This document shows, piece by piece, positions 1 through 6,839 of a stretch of 64,000 nt of DNA. A program made the translations under genes and the position numbers. The stretch's first letter is position 1; each line of letters begins with the position of its first letter. Location of the stretch: positions 1 to 64,000 of IMG/VR virus record IMGVR_UViG_3300050123_000043; one strand, given 5' to 3'. The notes beneath the pieces were generated by a model. That model had not been told where the DNA came from. It saw nothing but the letters and a program-made list of their open reading frames with translations, and did no database searches. Source of the stretch: a virus.

Positions 1-210
1 CATCCCCGGAAACCCGTGCATCCCCGTAAACCCATGCATCCCCGGAAACCCGTGCATTCCCGTAAACCCGTGCATTCCCGGAAACCCATGCATCCCCGGA
101 AACCCGTGCATCCCCGGAAACCCATGCATCCCCGTAAACCTGTGCATTCCCGGAAACCCGTGCATCCCCGGAAACCCGTGCATCCCCGGAAACCCATGCA
201 TCCCCGAAAA
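1..210. repeat. 18-bp tandem repeat, about 11.7 units, coding
   Basis: Units of the type CATCCCCGGAAACCCGTG follow one another without gaps from base 1. Variation is confined to a few positions (CC/TC, G/T, G/A). The period equals six codons, so copy number can change without breaking the reading frame of the beta-helix gene on the minus strand. The array may continue left of the window. Confidence 0.9.
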
Positions 211-346
211 CATTATCCTCTTTCTCTATAAAGCCGCCTTTCTCCCCTTTTTTACCCCATTTACAATCAATGGTTAATTCAATTCTGTATAAAGTTTTAC
301 CAAATAAATCAATAATTGTTTCTTTGGTTAATTTAAAATGTTTCAT
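1..346 (-). CDS. Hexapeptide-repeat (left-handed beta-helix-like) protein, 3' end outside window
   Basis: The minus-strand frame opens at the ATG complementary to 344-346 and stays open to the window edge, so the C-terminus is missing. About 48 residues of ordinary N-terminal sequence ([16 protein letters not shown]..., ending near [12 protein letters not shown]) lead into a regular hexapeptide repeat of the form GDARVS / GDAWVS / GNAQVY. Such GNAxV repeats are known from phage and bacterial YdcK-like polypeptides expected to fold as left-handed beta-helices. The repeat is also conserved as an 18-bp DNA repeat. Function unknown; an extended structural or scaffold-type protein is the natural guess. 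The plus-strand reading of the same DNA (HPRKPV repeats) is a shadow. Confidence 0.8.
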   Translation of the reverse strand, partial: MKHFKLTKETIIDLFGKTLYRIELTIDCKWGKKGEKGGFIEKEDNVFGDAWVSGDARVSGDARVSGNAQVYGDAWVSGDARVSGDAWVSGNARVYGNARVSGDAWVYGDARVSGD

Positions 347-358
347 TGTTGTTTTAAT

Positions 359-460
359 TTAAAATAATGCGTAACCTATCAAAGCAATAGCTTCTAATAA
401 TAAAAATAATCCAATTGTAAGGAATGGATGCCTCTGCCAAAAACTGTATGGATTCCTCAT
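359..460 (-). CDS. 33-residue single-pass membrane peptide
   Basis: A short minus-strand frame starts at the ATG complementary to 458-460 and ends at TAA (359-361), filling the gap between its neighbours almost exactly. After a basic, aromatic N-terminus (MRNPYSFWQRHPF) it has one hydrophobic helix (LTIGLFLLLEAIALIGYALF) ending at the C-terminus. No family recognised. The fit between flanking genes and its composition support a real gene, but it is very short. Confidence 0.5.
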   Translation of the reverse strand: MRNPYSFWQRHPFLTIGLFLLLEAIALIGYALF

Positions 461-462
461 AA

Positions 463-1371
463 TCAATTATTTATGTATACTTGAATGTATTGAAAGTAAT
501 TAATAGTTCCATCCTTATCAACTTCTTTGAGCCTAAAGATACCACTTTTTGCGTTAATGTCAAGGGGTATCTTTTGTTCGGTCTTGGTACATGATATAGT
601 TCCCAGAGTAAAGATGAGCATTGTAGCCATTGACATGAATACTTTTCTATTCTTTCCCAAGGATAGCAGTAACCCGATAATGAACATAATCACCAACCCC
701 GAAGCGATACCGGCCTGTAGTGACCCGTTAACGTTCCCAGTGGCATAGTAGACCGTTGAGGTATATGTTCTCTGTATCTGTGTATCTCCATAAGAATCAT
801 AATGGGCAACCATCCTTTCACTATTATCAGGCATAAGCTGCAACACTTCATAGTAGCTTACATTCTGCTCCATGCTTAGGGTCCAATCAAACTCAATCTT
901 ATTTAGTGCCTGATATGTTCCAGTAAAACTTAATAGATTGATTGGGAGGGCAAGACATTGATCAATAATACCATGTTGATTATAATGATATAGTCCGCTT
1001 GCCCATACCGTATTACCATACGAATCGTTTTCCGTACCGTATAGATTAGTTATGTAAGAGGGGACATTAATTTTAAATTCTGCGTCTCCAATTGCACCAA
1101 CTGAATCATTTAATCCATATGAAGTTTTCTTACTAAGGTTAATTGTAAGACTCCAAACAACAGGATTAGTATGAGTTATACTCTGACTCCCATCCTTTGT
1201 AGCATAGATATAGGCACTATAACCTTTACCTACTGACCAATCATCCATTTCCATTGTCATTGTATGATTTGCTGAACAGTATGCAAAAGGAACAATGTAA
1301 TGGGCTTCTGCTTCTGAGCCGATTAGAGTAGTCAATATAATTAGAATGACCCCCAAGATTAATTTTTTCAT
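463..1371 (-). CDS. Secreted protein with T9SS-style linker domain and C-terminal membrane segment
   Basis: This 302-residue protein begins with a signal peptide (MKKLILGVILIILTTLIGSEAEA). Around residues 140-185 it carries LLSFTGTYQALNKIEFDW...EQNVSYYEV, closely resembling the fibronectin-like module that precedes the sorting tail in many type IX-secreted Bacteroidota proteins. A hydrophobic helix (about 220-238) is followed by a basic stretch, then a second hydrophobic run ending LGTISC, which looks like an internal lipobox. No T9SS C-terminal sorting signal is visible. A host-acquired exported or envelope protein is likely; role unknown. It is the largest gene at this end of the leftward cluster and unlike the small proteins around it. 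Confidence 0.75.
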   Translation of the reverse strand: MKKLILGVILIILTTLIGSEAEAHYIVPFAYCSANHTMTMEMDDWSVGKGYSAYIYATKDGSQSITHTNPVVWSLTINLSKKTSYGLNDSVGAIGDAEFKINVPSYITNLYGTENDSYGNTVWASGLYHYNQHGIIDQCLALPINLLSFTGTYQALNKIEFDWTLSMEQNVSYYEVLQLMPDNSERMVAHYDSYGDTQIQRTYTSTVYYATGNVNGSLQAGIASGLVIMFIIGLLLSLGKNRKVFMSMATMLIFTLGTISCTKTEQKIPLDINAKSGIFRLKEVDKDGTINYFQYIQVYINN

Positions 1372-1390
1372 TTGTGTTTTTTAAAGTGAA

Positions 1391-1570
1391 TTAATAACCG
1401 ATAAAGTGAAAGTTTTCTGGACAGCCCATATTCCGGACTTTCATATAGTCGTGTCCCTTTTCTTCGAACTTAACGTTAGGATCATGCTTTATAACTACAC
1501 ATGATGATAATGAGAATGATACTGAAAAGAGAAGTACCAATACCCACGCTGTAATAATTACCTTTTTCAT
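1391..1570 (-). CDS. 59-residue lipoprotein
   Basis: The frame starts at the ATG complementary to 1568-1570 and ends at TAA (1391-1393). The product has a textbook lipoprotein signal: MKKVIITAWVLVLLFSV, then LSSC as lipobox, with about 35 mature residues. Small phage lipoproteins in early clusters often act in superinfection exclusion; that is inference by analogy. It lies between the XRE regulator and the secreted 302-residue protein, so the leftward unit ends with exported products. Confidence 0.7.
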   Translation of the reverse strand: MKKVIITAWVLVLLFSVSFSLSSCVVIKHDPNVKFEEKGHDYMKVRNMGCPENFHFIGY

Positions 1571-1587
1571 TTTTGTTTGTTTTATGT

Positions 1588-1899
1588 TTAAAAGTTTTTA
1601 CTGTTTGTGTCCCCTGGCTTTGCTGCAAGTACCTTGTTGAAATTGAAAATATTGGTTGAATAAATATCGTCCTTCTGTTGCCACTTAACATCCTTACCAT
1701 CCCTAGATACAAAGGAAAGATCATACCCTAACACATTAATAACCGAAATAAGAACATCAACGCTATAGTTCTTACGATCCTTCTCCATCTCTAATATCCT
1801 ACGATAGCCAACGCCAGCCTTGTCAGCTAGATCGTATTGACTTAGTTTTTGCTCAATTCGTTTTTCTCGAATGAAGGAGCCGATATTAGTTTTGTTCAT
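1588..1899 (-). CDS. XRE-family helix-turn-helix transcription regulator
   Basis: This 103-residue protein has an HTH_3/XRE domain in its first 65 residues: IREKRIEQKLSQYDLADKAGVGYRRILEMEKDRKNYS contains helix 2, turn and recognition helix (GVGYRRILEME). Such proteins bind operators as dimers and act as phage or host-type repressors. The C-terminal 35 residues match nothing known to me. Its start overlaps the stop of the upstream gene by 4 bases (1896-1899), suggesting coupled translation. It is the only clear DNA-binding regulator in the leftward cluster, hence a candidate binder of one of the palindromes listed here. Confidence 0.88.
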   Translation of the reverse strand: MNKTNIGSFIREKRIEQKLSQYDLADKAGVGYRRILEMEKDRKNYSVDVLISVINVLGYDLSFVSRDGKDVKWQQKDDIYSTNIFNFNKVLAAKPGDTNSKNF

Positions 1900-2150
1900 A
1901 AAAACGTATTAGCGTATTTAATTTGATCTTTACGATTTGCAATCTGAGCATAGATCGTATTCTTTTCAAGCGGTGACTTGCCTTGTAACTGCTCGTTAAG
2001 TTCTACTATAGTTTCCTCCAAATCTGAAATGAGAGAATGAGCCTTTTTCTTATTTAATATAACATTGTGTTTAATGAAATAAAGAAAATGTTTCTCTTCT
2101 TCTTCACTTAAAAATTCTGCTTCAATCATAAAACTGATTTTATTTACCAT
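1896..2150 (-). CDS. Hypothetical protein, charged helical
   Basis: Start chosen at MVNKISFMIEAEF (ATG complementary to 2148-2150), which overlaps the preceding stop by a few bases; an upstream extension would overlap that gene heavily. The 84-residue product is acidic then basic, with a likely coiled-coil (about 40-75: LISDLEETIVELNEQLQGKS). Family not recognised. Its end overlaps the XRE gene start. Confidence 0.65.
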   Translation of the reverse strand: MVNKISFMIEAEFLSEEEEKHFLYFIKHNVILNKKKAHSLISDLEETIVELNEQLQGKSPLEKNTIYAQIANRKDQIKYANTFL

Positions 2151-2352
2151 TAACAAATCCTGTCCTTTGCCATTGACTTGTAAGATCAACTTTAACGAAC
2201 TTGTCATTGATCATGAAACCCTTTAGAACTTTAGTTTCACCTCTCTTTAATTTAATTGCTTCGGCTGCTTCCTGTCCGATTGCTTCTACTGAATAAGTGT
2301 CAGGCTGTGTACCATTGTGATGATTGACCTGGAAAACTGTTTTAACTTCCAT
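2140..2352 (-). CDS. Hypothetical protein, 70 residues
   Basis: Start placed at MEVKTVFQVN (ATG complementary to 2350-2352) rather than 11 codons upstream. The sequence reads as a small beta-rich domain (VFQVNHHNGTQPDTYSVEAIGQEAAEAIK). No family recognised. It overlaps the next gene by 11 bases, consistent with a compact leftward operon. Confidence 0.65.
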   Translation of the reverse strand: MEVKTVFQVNHHNGTQPDTYSVEAIGQEAAEAIKLKRGETKVLKGFMINDKFVKVDLTSQWQRTGFVNGK

Positions 2353-2386
2353 GATTGTATGTTTATAAATACATGCATCCCGCATG

Positions 2387-2662
2387 TTAGGCTAAATCAA
2401 ATTGTTTTATGTCTTCTAATAATTCACTGAGATCCATTGGTTCTTGTATTTCTACAAATCTACCAATATAATATGCCCACTCTTTACCACATGCAGCAAG
2501 ATCATTTATTATTTCTTCCAATAATACACACTGTCTATTTCCTCTTTTATGATTAGTTCCGTATCTAATACTTCTTATTGTATATATTGCGGATTTATCA
2601 AGGGGTTTGGTGTTAGGTAAATCTGTATTATCAATACATTTAACCAGTGATCCTACTTTCAT
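2387..2662 (-). CDS. Hypothetical SH3-like small phage protein
   Basis: The 91-residue product begins MKVGSLVKCIDN and continues LDKSAIYTIRSI, then a Cys and an aromatic YYIGRFVEI. This layout (VGxxVxCID...YTI...RF) recurs in small phage proteins of SH3-like barrel type; the assignment rests on pattern only. No catalytic motif is visible. Confidence 0.7.
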   Translation of the reverse strand: MKVGSLVKCIDNTDLPNTKPLDKSAIYTIRSIRYGTNHKRGNRQCVLLEEIINDLAACGKEWAYYIGRFVEIQEPMDLSELLEDIKQFDLA

Positions 2663-2664
2663 TT

Positions 2665-2862
2665 TTAAGGTTTTAATTTCATTCCTAATAAATATTCTCC
2701 TATCAGTTTCTCATAGTTTCTAATGAAACATGAACCATCTTCAACATAATAAATTCCTTCCGCTGCTATAACGTTGAAGATAGTGTCAGGGAATTCTCTT
2801 GATTGCTTTGTTGCGTCAGCAATTGCAGCCTTCTTTGTTGTGTGTTTTGCCTGATAACTCAT
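2665..2862 (-). CDS. Hypothetical protein, 65 residues
   Basis: The product (MSYQAKHTTKKAAIADATKQ...) has a basic N-terminal helix and a beta-rich centre (FNVIAAEGIYYVEDGSCFIRNYEKLIGEY). Not recognised. It starts 4 bases inside the upstream gene's stop and is followed after 2 bases by the next gene, so it belongs to the same transcription unit. Confidence 0.65.
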   Translation of the reverse strand: MSYQAKHTTKKAAIADATKQSREFPDTIFNVIAAEGIYYVEDGSCFIRNYEKLIGEYLLGMKLKP

Positions 2863-3002
2863 TTTGTTGGGGTTTTAAAGATTCTGTAAAATATATACAA
2901 TCCTAATCCTATAAAGGCAATACCCAACCAAGTTAACCGTTGTAAGGTATATACTCCTATCATTATAGAAGCCATAGCGGAAAGTAATGTGAATTTTTCC
3001 AT
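2859..3002 (-). CDS. 47-residue membrane protein
   Basis: Start set at MEKFTLLSAM (ATG complementary to 3000-3002). Upstream in-frame codons belong to the neighbour's overlapping DNA. Two hydrophobic stretches (LLSAMASIMIGVYTL and WLGIAFIGLGLYIFYRIF) suggest a two-helix hairpin in the inner membrane with a basic tail. Function unknown. Confidence 0.6.
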   Translation of the reverse strand: MEKFTLLSAMASIMIGVYTLQRLTWLGIAFIGLGLYIFYRIFKTPTK

Positions 3003-3010
3003 TGTAGTGG

Positions 3011-3397
3011 TTAATAGGGGTAAAGATAAACAATAGTAATGTCTCTTTTCTTTGCACAATCGTAGATGGCTATCTGTTCATTTTCGAACCCTCTGCTATA
3101 TGCTTCATCAAACTCTTTAACGTTACGTACAACGTCTATGTATAATTCGTTATCATGTTTCCAACAACCCACAAAAGTATTTTCGCTGTCAATCAATACA
3201 TCAAATGTGTTCCTATCGAATAGGAATACCCTAACGTAATTTTTAAATTCTTCGAATGTTGCAGGGATAGGAAACTTTTGTTCGTGTCCTTTAGTGGCAA
3301 CCATATAGCCGGTTGTTGGGTTAAGTTCTCCAGTATTAACGTTGTAAGACGCACCACCGGAATTCTTAAGACTTTCCCACATGTGTTTAAAATTCAT
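3011..3397 (-). CDS. Hypothetical protein, 128 residues
   Basis: A mixed alpha/beta soluble protein beginning MNFKHMWESLKNSGGASYNVNTGEL. The segment GYMVATKGHEQKFPIPATFEEFKNYVRVFL and a later DVVRNVKEFDEAYSRGFENEQIAIYD look like a small globular domain of unknown family. It lies between similar small genes with 7-13 base gaps. Confidence 0.65.
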   Translation of the reverse strand: MNFKHMWESLKNSGGASYNVNTGELNPTTGYMVATKGHEQKFPIPATFEEFKNYVRVFLFDRNTFDVLIDSENTFVGCWKHDNELYIDVVRNVKEFDEAYSRGFENEQIAIYDCAKKRDITIVYLYPY

Positions 3398-3404
3398 TGT
3401 AGTA

Positions 3405-3680
3405 TTATTTATTGATGTCCGAAAATATTGTTAATGCGTCCACTAAACTAAGTTCATCCAGTACATAGGAATTGTTACGGCCTAATAGGTGTACTCTGAA
3501 TGCGTCTACACCTGTTACCTTCCTTCCGTTGGTGTCCTCCCATATCTTATAAGAAAACATAACCTTGCCTTTTAATTCTCTTTTAATTGAATGTACAATG
3601 TTTTGCCTTAATTCTTCCTTGTCCGAAAATGGATCATTGTATTCTAAAAATGCTTGTTCGGGGGACATTTGCTTTAACAT
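3405..3680 (-). CDS. Hypothetical protein, 91 residues
   Basis: Begins MLKQMSPEQAFLEYNDPFSDKEELRQN and is helical at the N-terminus, then beta-rich (KGKVMFSYKIWEDTNGRK). No motif recognised. Good codon structure and tight spacing in the leftward operon support it. Confidence 0.65.
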   Translation of the reverse strand: MLKQMSPEQAFLEYNDPFSDKEELRQNIVHSIKRELKGKVMFSYKIWEDTNGRKVTGVDAFRVHLLGRNNSYVLDELSLVDALTIFSDINK

Positions 3681-3683
3681 AGC

Positions 3684-3860
3684 TTAATTTATTGTTCTTA
3701 AAATTTTAATTGCTTCTGCTACTTTTTTCTCAACCTCCCATAATTTCTCTTGGTTTATTCGGCCTAATATTATTAGCTTATGGTTCATTGTTTGACTGTT
3801 ATGCAGATTTTCCAATACTTTAGAAAGATGATTTGCATTGCTTTTGAATAATGATGGCAT
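3684..3860 (-). CDS. Hypothetical protein, 58 residues
   Basis: Start set at MPSLFKSNANHLSKVLENLH (complement of 3858-3860), which avoids reading through the upstream gene's sequence. The product is almost entirely helical and amphipathic (NQEKLWEVEKKVAEAIKILRTIN). Not recognised. Confidence 0.55.
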   Translation of the reverse strand: MPSLFKSNANHLSKVLENLHNSQTMNHKLIILGRINQEKLWEVEKKVAEAIKILRTIN

Positions 3861-3870
3861 ACAATAAAAT

Positions 3871-4158
3871 TTAAAATGTGAAATGCAATGGCTTTTCAAG
3901 TCCCACCCTATTGGCAGTAGTGTTAAGAAACTTGTTTGCCTTCTTACCATATTCAAGTTGTCTGTCTTCCTTGTTACGTATCTTCAATGTAAGTAGCAAA
4001 TCTTTCTCTTCCTTAGTCTTCTTAAAGGTATTGAAATCAATATCGTAAAAGACTCCAGGTGCGGCCATGTAGCCATTCTGAATGGCTGGAACTACTTTAA
4101 AGACTCCGTTAATGAATCCGCTTTGCTCAATTTTTGTGTTCGTTCTAATTGCTTGCAT
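3871..4158 (-). CDS. Hypothetical protein, 95 residues
   Basis: Start taken at MQAIRTNTKIEQSGF, seven codons inside the longest frame. The centre reads VVPAIQNGYMAAPGVFYDIDFNTFKKTKEEKDLLL. No known domain recognised. Confidence 0.6.
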   Translation of the reverse strand: MQAIRTNTKIEQSGFINGVFKVVPAIQNGYMAAPGVFYDIDFNTFKKTKEEKDLLLTLKIRNKEDRQLEYGKKANKFLNTTANRVGLEKPLHFTF

Positions 4159-4168
4159 GTTTTTTATT

Positions 4169-4426
4169 TTAATAATCAATTAATAAATTTCCATCTTTAG
4201 ATATATAACCATTCTCAATTAAATTGGTTGCAGTCCTGCCATAAAATCCCTGCAATGACCAACATAGACCCGTTTTAATTAGATATGCCCATGCCTCTAA
4301 TTGTTCCCTAGTTGTTGCTCCTTCGCCTTCATTGAAACCTTCTGCATAAGCAGAAGCAAGATAAGGAGTGAATTGAATTTGTGTTTTGATATTCTCAGGA
4401 ATGCCGTTTTCTGCTATAATTTCCAT
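4169..4426 (-). CDS. Hypothetical small phage protein
   Basis: The 85-residue product has a helical core (YLASAYAEGFNEGEGATTREQLEAWAYLIKTGLCWSLQGFYGR) followed by TATNLIENGYISKDG. The motif GFYGRTATNLI...G recalls small phage proteins often seen near replication genes, but I cannot name a family. Confidence 0.65.
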   Translation of the reverse strand: MEIIAENGIPENIKTQIQFTPYLASAYAEGFNEGEGATTREQLEAWAYLIKTGLCWSLQGFYGRTATNLIENGYISKDGNLLIDY

Positions 4427-4436
4427 AAAATTTAAT

Positions 4437-4772
4437 TTAGAATGTAAAAGGTAATTGTGTATCGGGCTGGTAATTTCTTTTAGTGCGTGGTTCCTTTACC
4501 TTTATAGGAATGTTTAAGATTCGTATTGCCTCCCTAATATCCCTATAATCGGGTAAGGTTTGATCTTTGGAGGTTTCAGAAATTACTATTTCATTCTCAT
4601 TAGAGACGGTGAATGTAGTAATTATTTTGGATTGAAACGTATGCCCATGCCGTCCCTCTGTTCGTCCCCTCCATGTAAAAGAGCCATCCTCATTTTTGTA
4701 AAGCTTACCAATTCTGTCATGTCCTCCATATCCCCAACCTCTCATCCAGTCAGAGCAAAATATTTGTTTCAT
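4437..4772 (-). CDS. Hypothetical protein, 111 residues
   Basis: Rich in Gly, Arg and aromatic residues at the N-terminus (CSDWMRGWGYGGHDRIGKLY), then beta-strand-like sequence with a C-terminal basic tail (KEPRTKRNYQPDTQLPFTF). Family not recognised. It abuts the next gene with a 1-base gap. Confidence 0.65.
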   Translation of the reverse strand: MKQIFCSDWMRGWGYGGHDRIGKLYKNEDGSFTWRGRTEGRHGHTFQSKIITTFTVSNENEIVISETSKDQTLPDYRDIREAIRILNIPIKVKEPRTKRNYQPDTQLPFTF

Positions 4773-4773
4773 G

Positions 4774-5454
4774 TTAAAAAGGATTTTCGTTTGTAAAAGG
4801 TTTCCATTCTGTTGTTGTATCGTGTTTCCTTAAATCTCTTATCCTACGATATGTGACCCAAGTGATTGCTTGTAATTGGTGCGGTAATATGTCTAACTGT
4901 TTTGCAGCCTGTATAAAGCAGCGTTGAAAGAAGTCATATTGCGCCCTAGTTAAGTCTCCATACTTTTCATTCAAAGCATAAACGTTATCAGGGTTCTGTA
5001 TACAACATGCTATAGCATGTCTGTCTATTGTTACGTCCGTAATTATATCAGGATTAATCATATTAAGGAAAAACCCCTTAGTTTTAAATCCTGCATTCGC
5101 AATTGAAAGGGCATTATAAATATCCGGTTCCGCACTCAAGTTAAGAATTCTCTTAGCTTTGTTCGTTTGAACTAGGGATTTAATACGTCTGGTTGGATTA
5201 TAAAGGAATGACAAGGCAAAGCGTTTATTTTCGACCCAACCGGTTTGGGGGCTGAAAGCTGCAATGATCCCAGCAGCCTGTTGCAAGCTTATTCCGAACC
5301 TTGATGCAAGTTCCCTGCAATACTTGTTGGCTTCATTATACCACGTTAAACCGTCCTTTAATTCGCTAAGGGAGGCAAGGGAATAAAACCGTAGTATTGA
5401 GTTAATGCACTTGCGTTCAGTCAGCAATTGATTTTTAAACCTTTGATTTTTCAT
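4774..5454 (-). CDS. Phage enzyme-like protein with SPQ/KTxxFxxN/TIDRHA motifs (DUF7178-type)
   Basis: Start chosen at MKNQRFKNQLLTERK (complement of 5452-5454); the longer frame overlaps a separate 57-codon gene. The 226-residue helical protein contains IIAAFSPQTGWVENKRFAL, then GFKTKGFFLNMINPDIITDVTIDRHA, then LQAITWVTYRR. Together these resemble a phage family I recall as DUF7178, with a possible relation to helix-hairpin-helix DNA glycosylase folds. The conserved D and H in TIDRHA and the SPQ...W...N patch could form an active site; no reaction is established. It is the only enzyme-like product in the leftward cluster. Confidence 0.65.
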   Translation of the reverse strand: MKNQRFKNQLLTERKCINSILRFYSLASLSELKDGLTWYNEANKYCRELASRFGISLQQAAGIIAAFSPQTGWVENKRFALSFLYNPTRRIKSLVQTNKAKRILNLSAEPDIYNALSIANAGFKTKGFFLNMINPDIITDVTIDRHAIACCIQNPDNVYALNEKYGDLTRAQYDFFQRCFIQAAKQLDILPHQLQAITWVTYRRIRDLRKHDTTTEWKPFTNENPF

Positions 5455-5608
5455 TGAATATTTGTTTTGCCCATTGGTTGAAGTCTCCATAATCGTCTGG
5501 TACTTCAATATGGTGGATTGTTTTGTTTGGCTTAATACCCTTTGGTTGCAGATAGGGATCATAACCAAACAATCTAATTAGGATTAACCGAATAGTTTTC
5601 TTTACCAT
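5435..5608 (-). CDS. Hypothetical protein, 57 residues
   Basis: Starts at the ATG complementary to 5606-5608 and stops at 5435-5437. The product (MVKKTIRLILIRLFGYDPYLQP...) has a basic amphipathic N-terminus and an acidic middle (HHIEVPDDYGDFNQWAKQIF). It overlaps the start of the following gene by 20 bases, which argues for the shorter start of that gene. Confidence 0.55.
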   Translation of the reverse strand: MVKKTIRLILIRLFGYDPYLQPKGIKPNKTIHHIEVPDDYGDFNQWAKQIFNEKSKV

Positions 5609-5612
5609 AAAA

Positions 5613-5882
5613 TTATTTTAGGGGATTAAATGTAGTTGAAATAAATATCCATTCTGTTTTCCCTTCGCCCTTGCCTATAATTTCAAAGCCTTTTTTCTGC
5701 AACCACATCTTTGCATTTTCCCATACGGAGTAATCCCAATCATGATTTATAGTTATAGATTCACGAAATCGGAATGAAGATATTTTAATCCTTTCCCCAC
5801 GCGAATTAGATTCAGGAATATATTTTGCTGTGATAAGATGGAAATTAGGAAGGGAGAGGGCCTTCATATCTTTTAAATTCAT
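5613..5882 (-). CDS. Hypothetical protein, 89 residues
   Basis: A soluble product with a two-layer alpha/beta look: strands around residues 15-45, helix DYSVWENAKMWLQKKGFEIIG, then strand TEWIFISTTF. Family unknown. Its position in the tightly spaced leftward cluster supports it. Confidence 0.65.
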   Translation of the reverse strand: MNLKDMKALSLPNFHLITAKYIPESNSRGERIKISSFRFRESITINHDWDYSVWENAKMWLQKKGFEIIGKGEGKTEWIFISTTFNPLK

Positions 5883-5888
5883 GATTTT

Positions 5889-6044
5889 TTATTTAATTGA
5901 ATGATGTGAAATATAATGAAGGCAATGATGTTTACCATATTGAGGTAAAGGAAAGAAAAAAGTGCAAGTGAAGTAAGCTATTAAGAAACCCATTACAGCC
6001 CCTATCAATATAACAGAGACATGTAGTAATATTCTTTTAATCAT
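5889..6044 (-). CDS. 51-residue membrane protein
   Basis: Starts at the ATG complementary to 6042-6044, overlapping the stop of the upstream gene (ATGA), and ends at 5889-5891. One strong hydrophobic helix (ILLHVSVILIGAVMGFLIAYFTCTFFF) is followed by a His-rich tail (KHHCLHYISHHSIK). Likely an inner-membrane peptide; function unknown. Confidence 0.6.
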   Translation of the reverse strand: MIKRILLHVSVILIGAVMGFLIAYFTCTFFFPLPQYGKHHCLHYISHHSIK

Positions 6045-6277
6045 TTCAATTTTGTTTTAAGTGAATCTAATTCCAGCCTTGTAAGATAATCTAATCCTAC
6101 TGTATCTTTGTCTTGAACAAAAATAACAGAGGTATACCCTCTATTATCTGTGATTTGTTTTATTATCTTGTTTGGGTTAATGTTTGTTTTTATACCAGTT
6201 AAGATCAACATTAGTGAAATAATTGGTGTAAGCAAAGCAAAAAGTAAGATTGATTCGTCTCTGTAAGTTTGTTTCAT
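6041..6277 (-). CDS. Membrane-anchored hypothetical protein, 78 residues
   Basis: An N-terminal helix (ILLFALLTPIISLMLILTGI) anchors a small soluble C-terminal domain (NRGYTSVIFVQDKDTVGLDYLTRLELDSLKTKLK). It is coupled by ATGA overlap to the downstream membrane peptide, so the two may form a pair. Confidence 0.65.
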   Translation of the reverse strand: MKQTYRDESILLFALLTPIISLMLILTGIKTNINPNKIIKQITDNRGYTSVIFVQDKDTVGLDYLTRLELDSLKTKLK

Positions 6278-6295
6278 GGTAATGGGTTTTGGTTA

Positions 6296-6526
6296 TTAAA
6301 TAAGTTCGTACCGTTCATCATTTGGAATAATATGTTCTTCAACAAAAAAGATAAGATCAGCAATGGAAATAACTTTGGAATCATCATCTAAGTTATTATC
6401 TATAATATATTCCTTATAAAGTTCTGCATACATTTCAATTCTTTTCAGGGAAATGTTTTCCTTTTTTTTACTACTGCATGAATAAAAGGCAATTGGTGTA
6501 ATTACTTGTTTGATATAACTTTCCAT
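6296..6526 (-). CDS. Hypothetical protein, 76 residues
   Basis: N-terminus moderately hydrophobic (YIKQVITPIAFYSCSSKKKE), rest acidic and helical (MYAELYKEYIIDNNLDDDSKVISIADLIFFVEEHIIPND). YSCSS could be mistaken for a lipobox but lacks a preceding hydrophobic helix. Not recognised. Confidence 0.6.
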   Translation of the reverse strand: MESYIKQVITPIAFYSCSSKKKENISLKRIEMYAELYKEYIIDNNLDDDSKVISIADLIFFVEEHIIPNDERYELI

Positions 6527-6592
6527 AAAATATTATTTAAGTGATTGAATAAAAAAGAAAGGGAGAAATGTAGAAACATTCCCCCCTGTGTG

Positions 6593-6820
6593 TTAAAGAA
6601 ACCCATTGAAAACTAAAAGAATGACCGTCCGTAATAAGATAAAGCAAAGGTACTTGTTATTGGTGAAGTAGTGGCAATCTTCATCGTTGACACTTAGGAT
6701 TGTTATCTTTTCACTCTGTATACCTAAAGGTAGGTTTACCTTTGCTTTAAAGGTCTGGAAGGTATCAATTGAGACACAATAGCTAGTTCGAACTAATAAT
6801 TCTGAATTACTCCCAGACAC
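6593..6820 (-). CDS. Doubtful hypothetical ORF, 75 residues
   Basis: The frame needs a GTG start (complement of 6818-6820). The product ends in a hydrophobic stretch (YLCFILLRTVILLVFNGFL). A good -7 element for leftward transcription (TACCTTTG on the minus strand, 6645-6652) lies inside the frame, which weakens the case. It could instead be leader sequence of the leftward operon. Confidence 0.3.
   Translation of the reverse strand: MSGSNSELLVRTSYCVSIDTFQTFKAKVNLPLGIQSEKITILSVNDEDCHYFTNNKYLCFILLRTVILLVFNGFL
6641..6748. promoter_or_regulatory. Inverted pair of promoter-like TACCTTTG boxes
   Basis: AAAGCAAAGGTA at 6641-6652 and its exact reverse complement TACCTTTGCTTT at 6737-6748 face each other 84 bases apart. 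A third copy, AAAGGTA, lies at 6726-6732. The left box gives the Bacteroidota -7 motif TACCTTTG reading leftward into the small-gene cluster. The right box gives the same motif reading rightward. A start site for the leftward operon near 6638 is plausible. Confidence 0.45.
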
Positions 6821-6821
6821 A

Positions 6822-6839
6822 CTATTCCCGAAGGAATAG
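6822..6839 (-). other. UUCG-tetraloop hairpin on the leftward transcript
   Basis: Read on the minus strand, CTATTCC and GGAATAG pair perfectly around a TTCG loop closed by C-G, the most stable tetraloop type. There is no U-run after it, so it is more likely a 5' stabilising or regulatory element of a leftward mRNA than a terminator. Confidence 0.6.

Noticed and set aside
1-210. CRISPR-like repeat array
   Set aside because: The 18-bp units are contiguous with no unique spacers and encode a regular peptide repeat.
16-231. Plus-strand ORF of repeated HPRKPM/V units
   Set aside because: It is the antisense reading of the 18-bp repeats; the minus strand gives a sensible non-repetitive N-terminus and known GDAxVS repeats.
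1482-1724. 80-codon minus-strand ORF overlapping the XRE gene
   Set aside because: It runs across two better genes, the XRE regulator and the 59-residue lipoprotein, in another frame.
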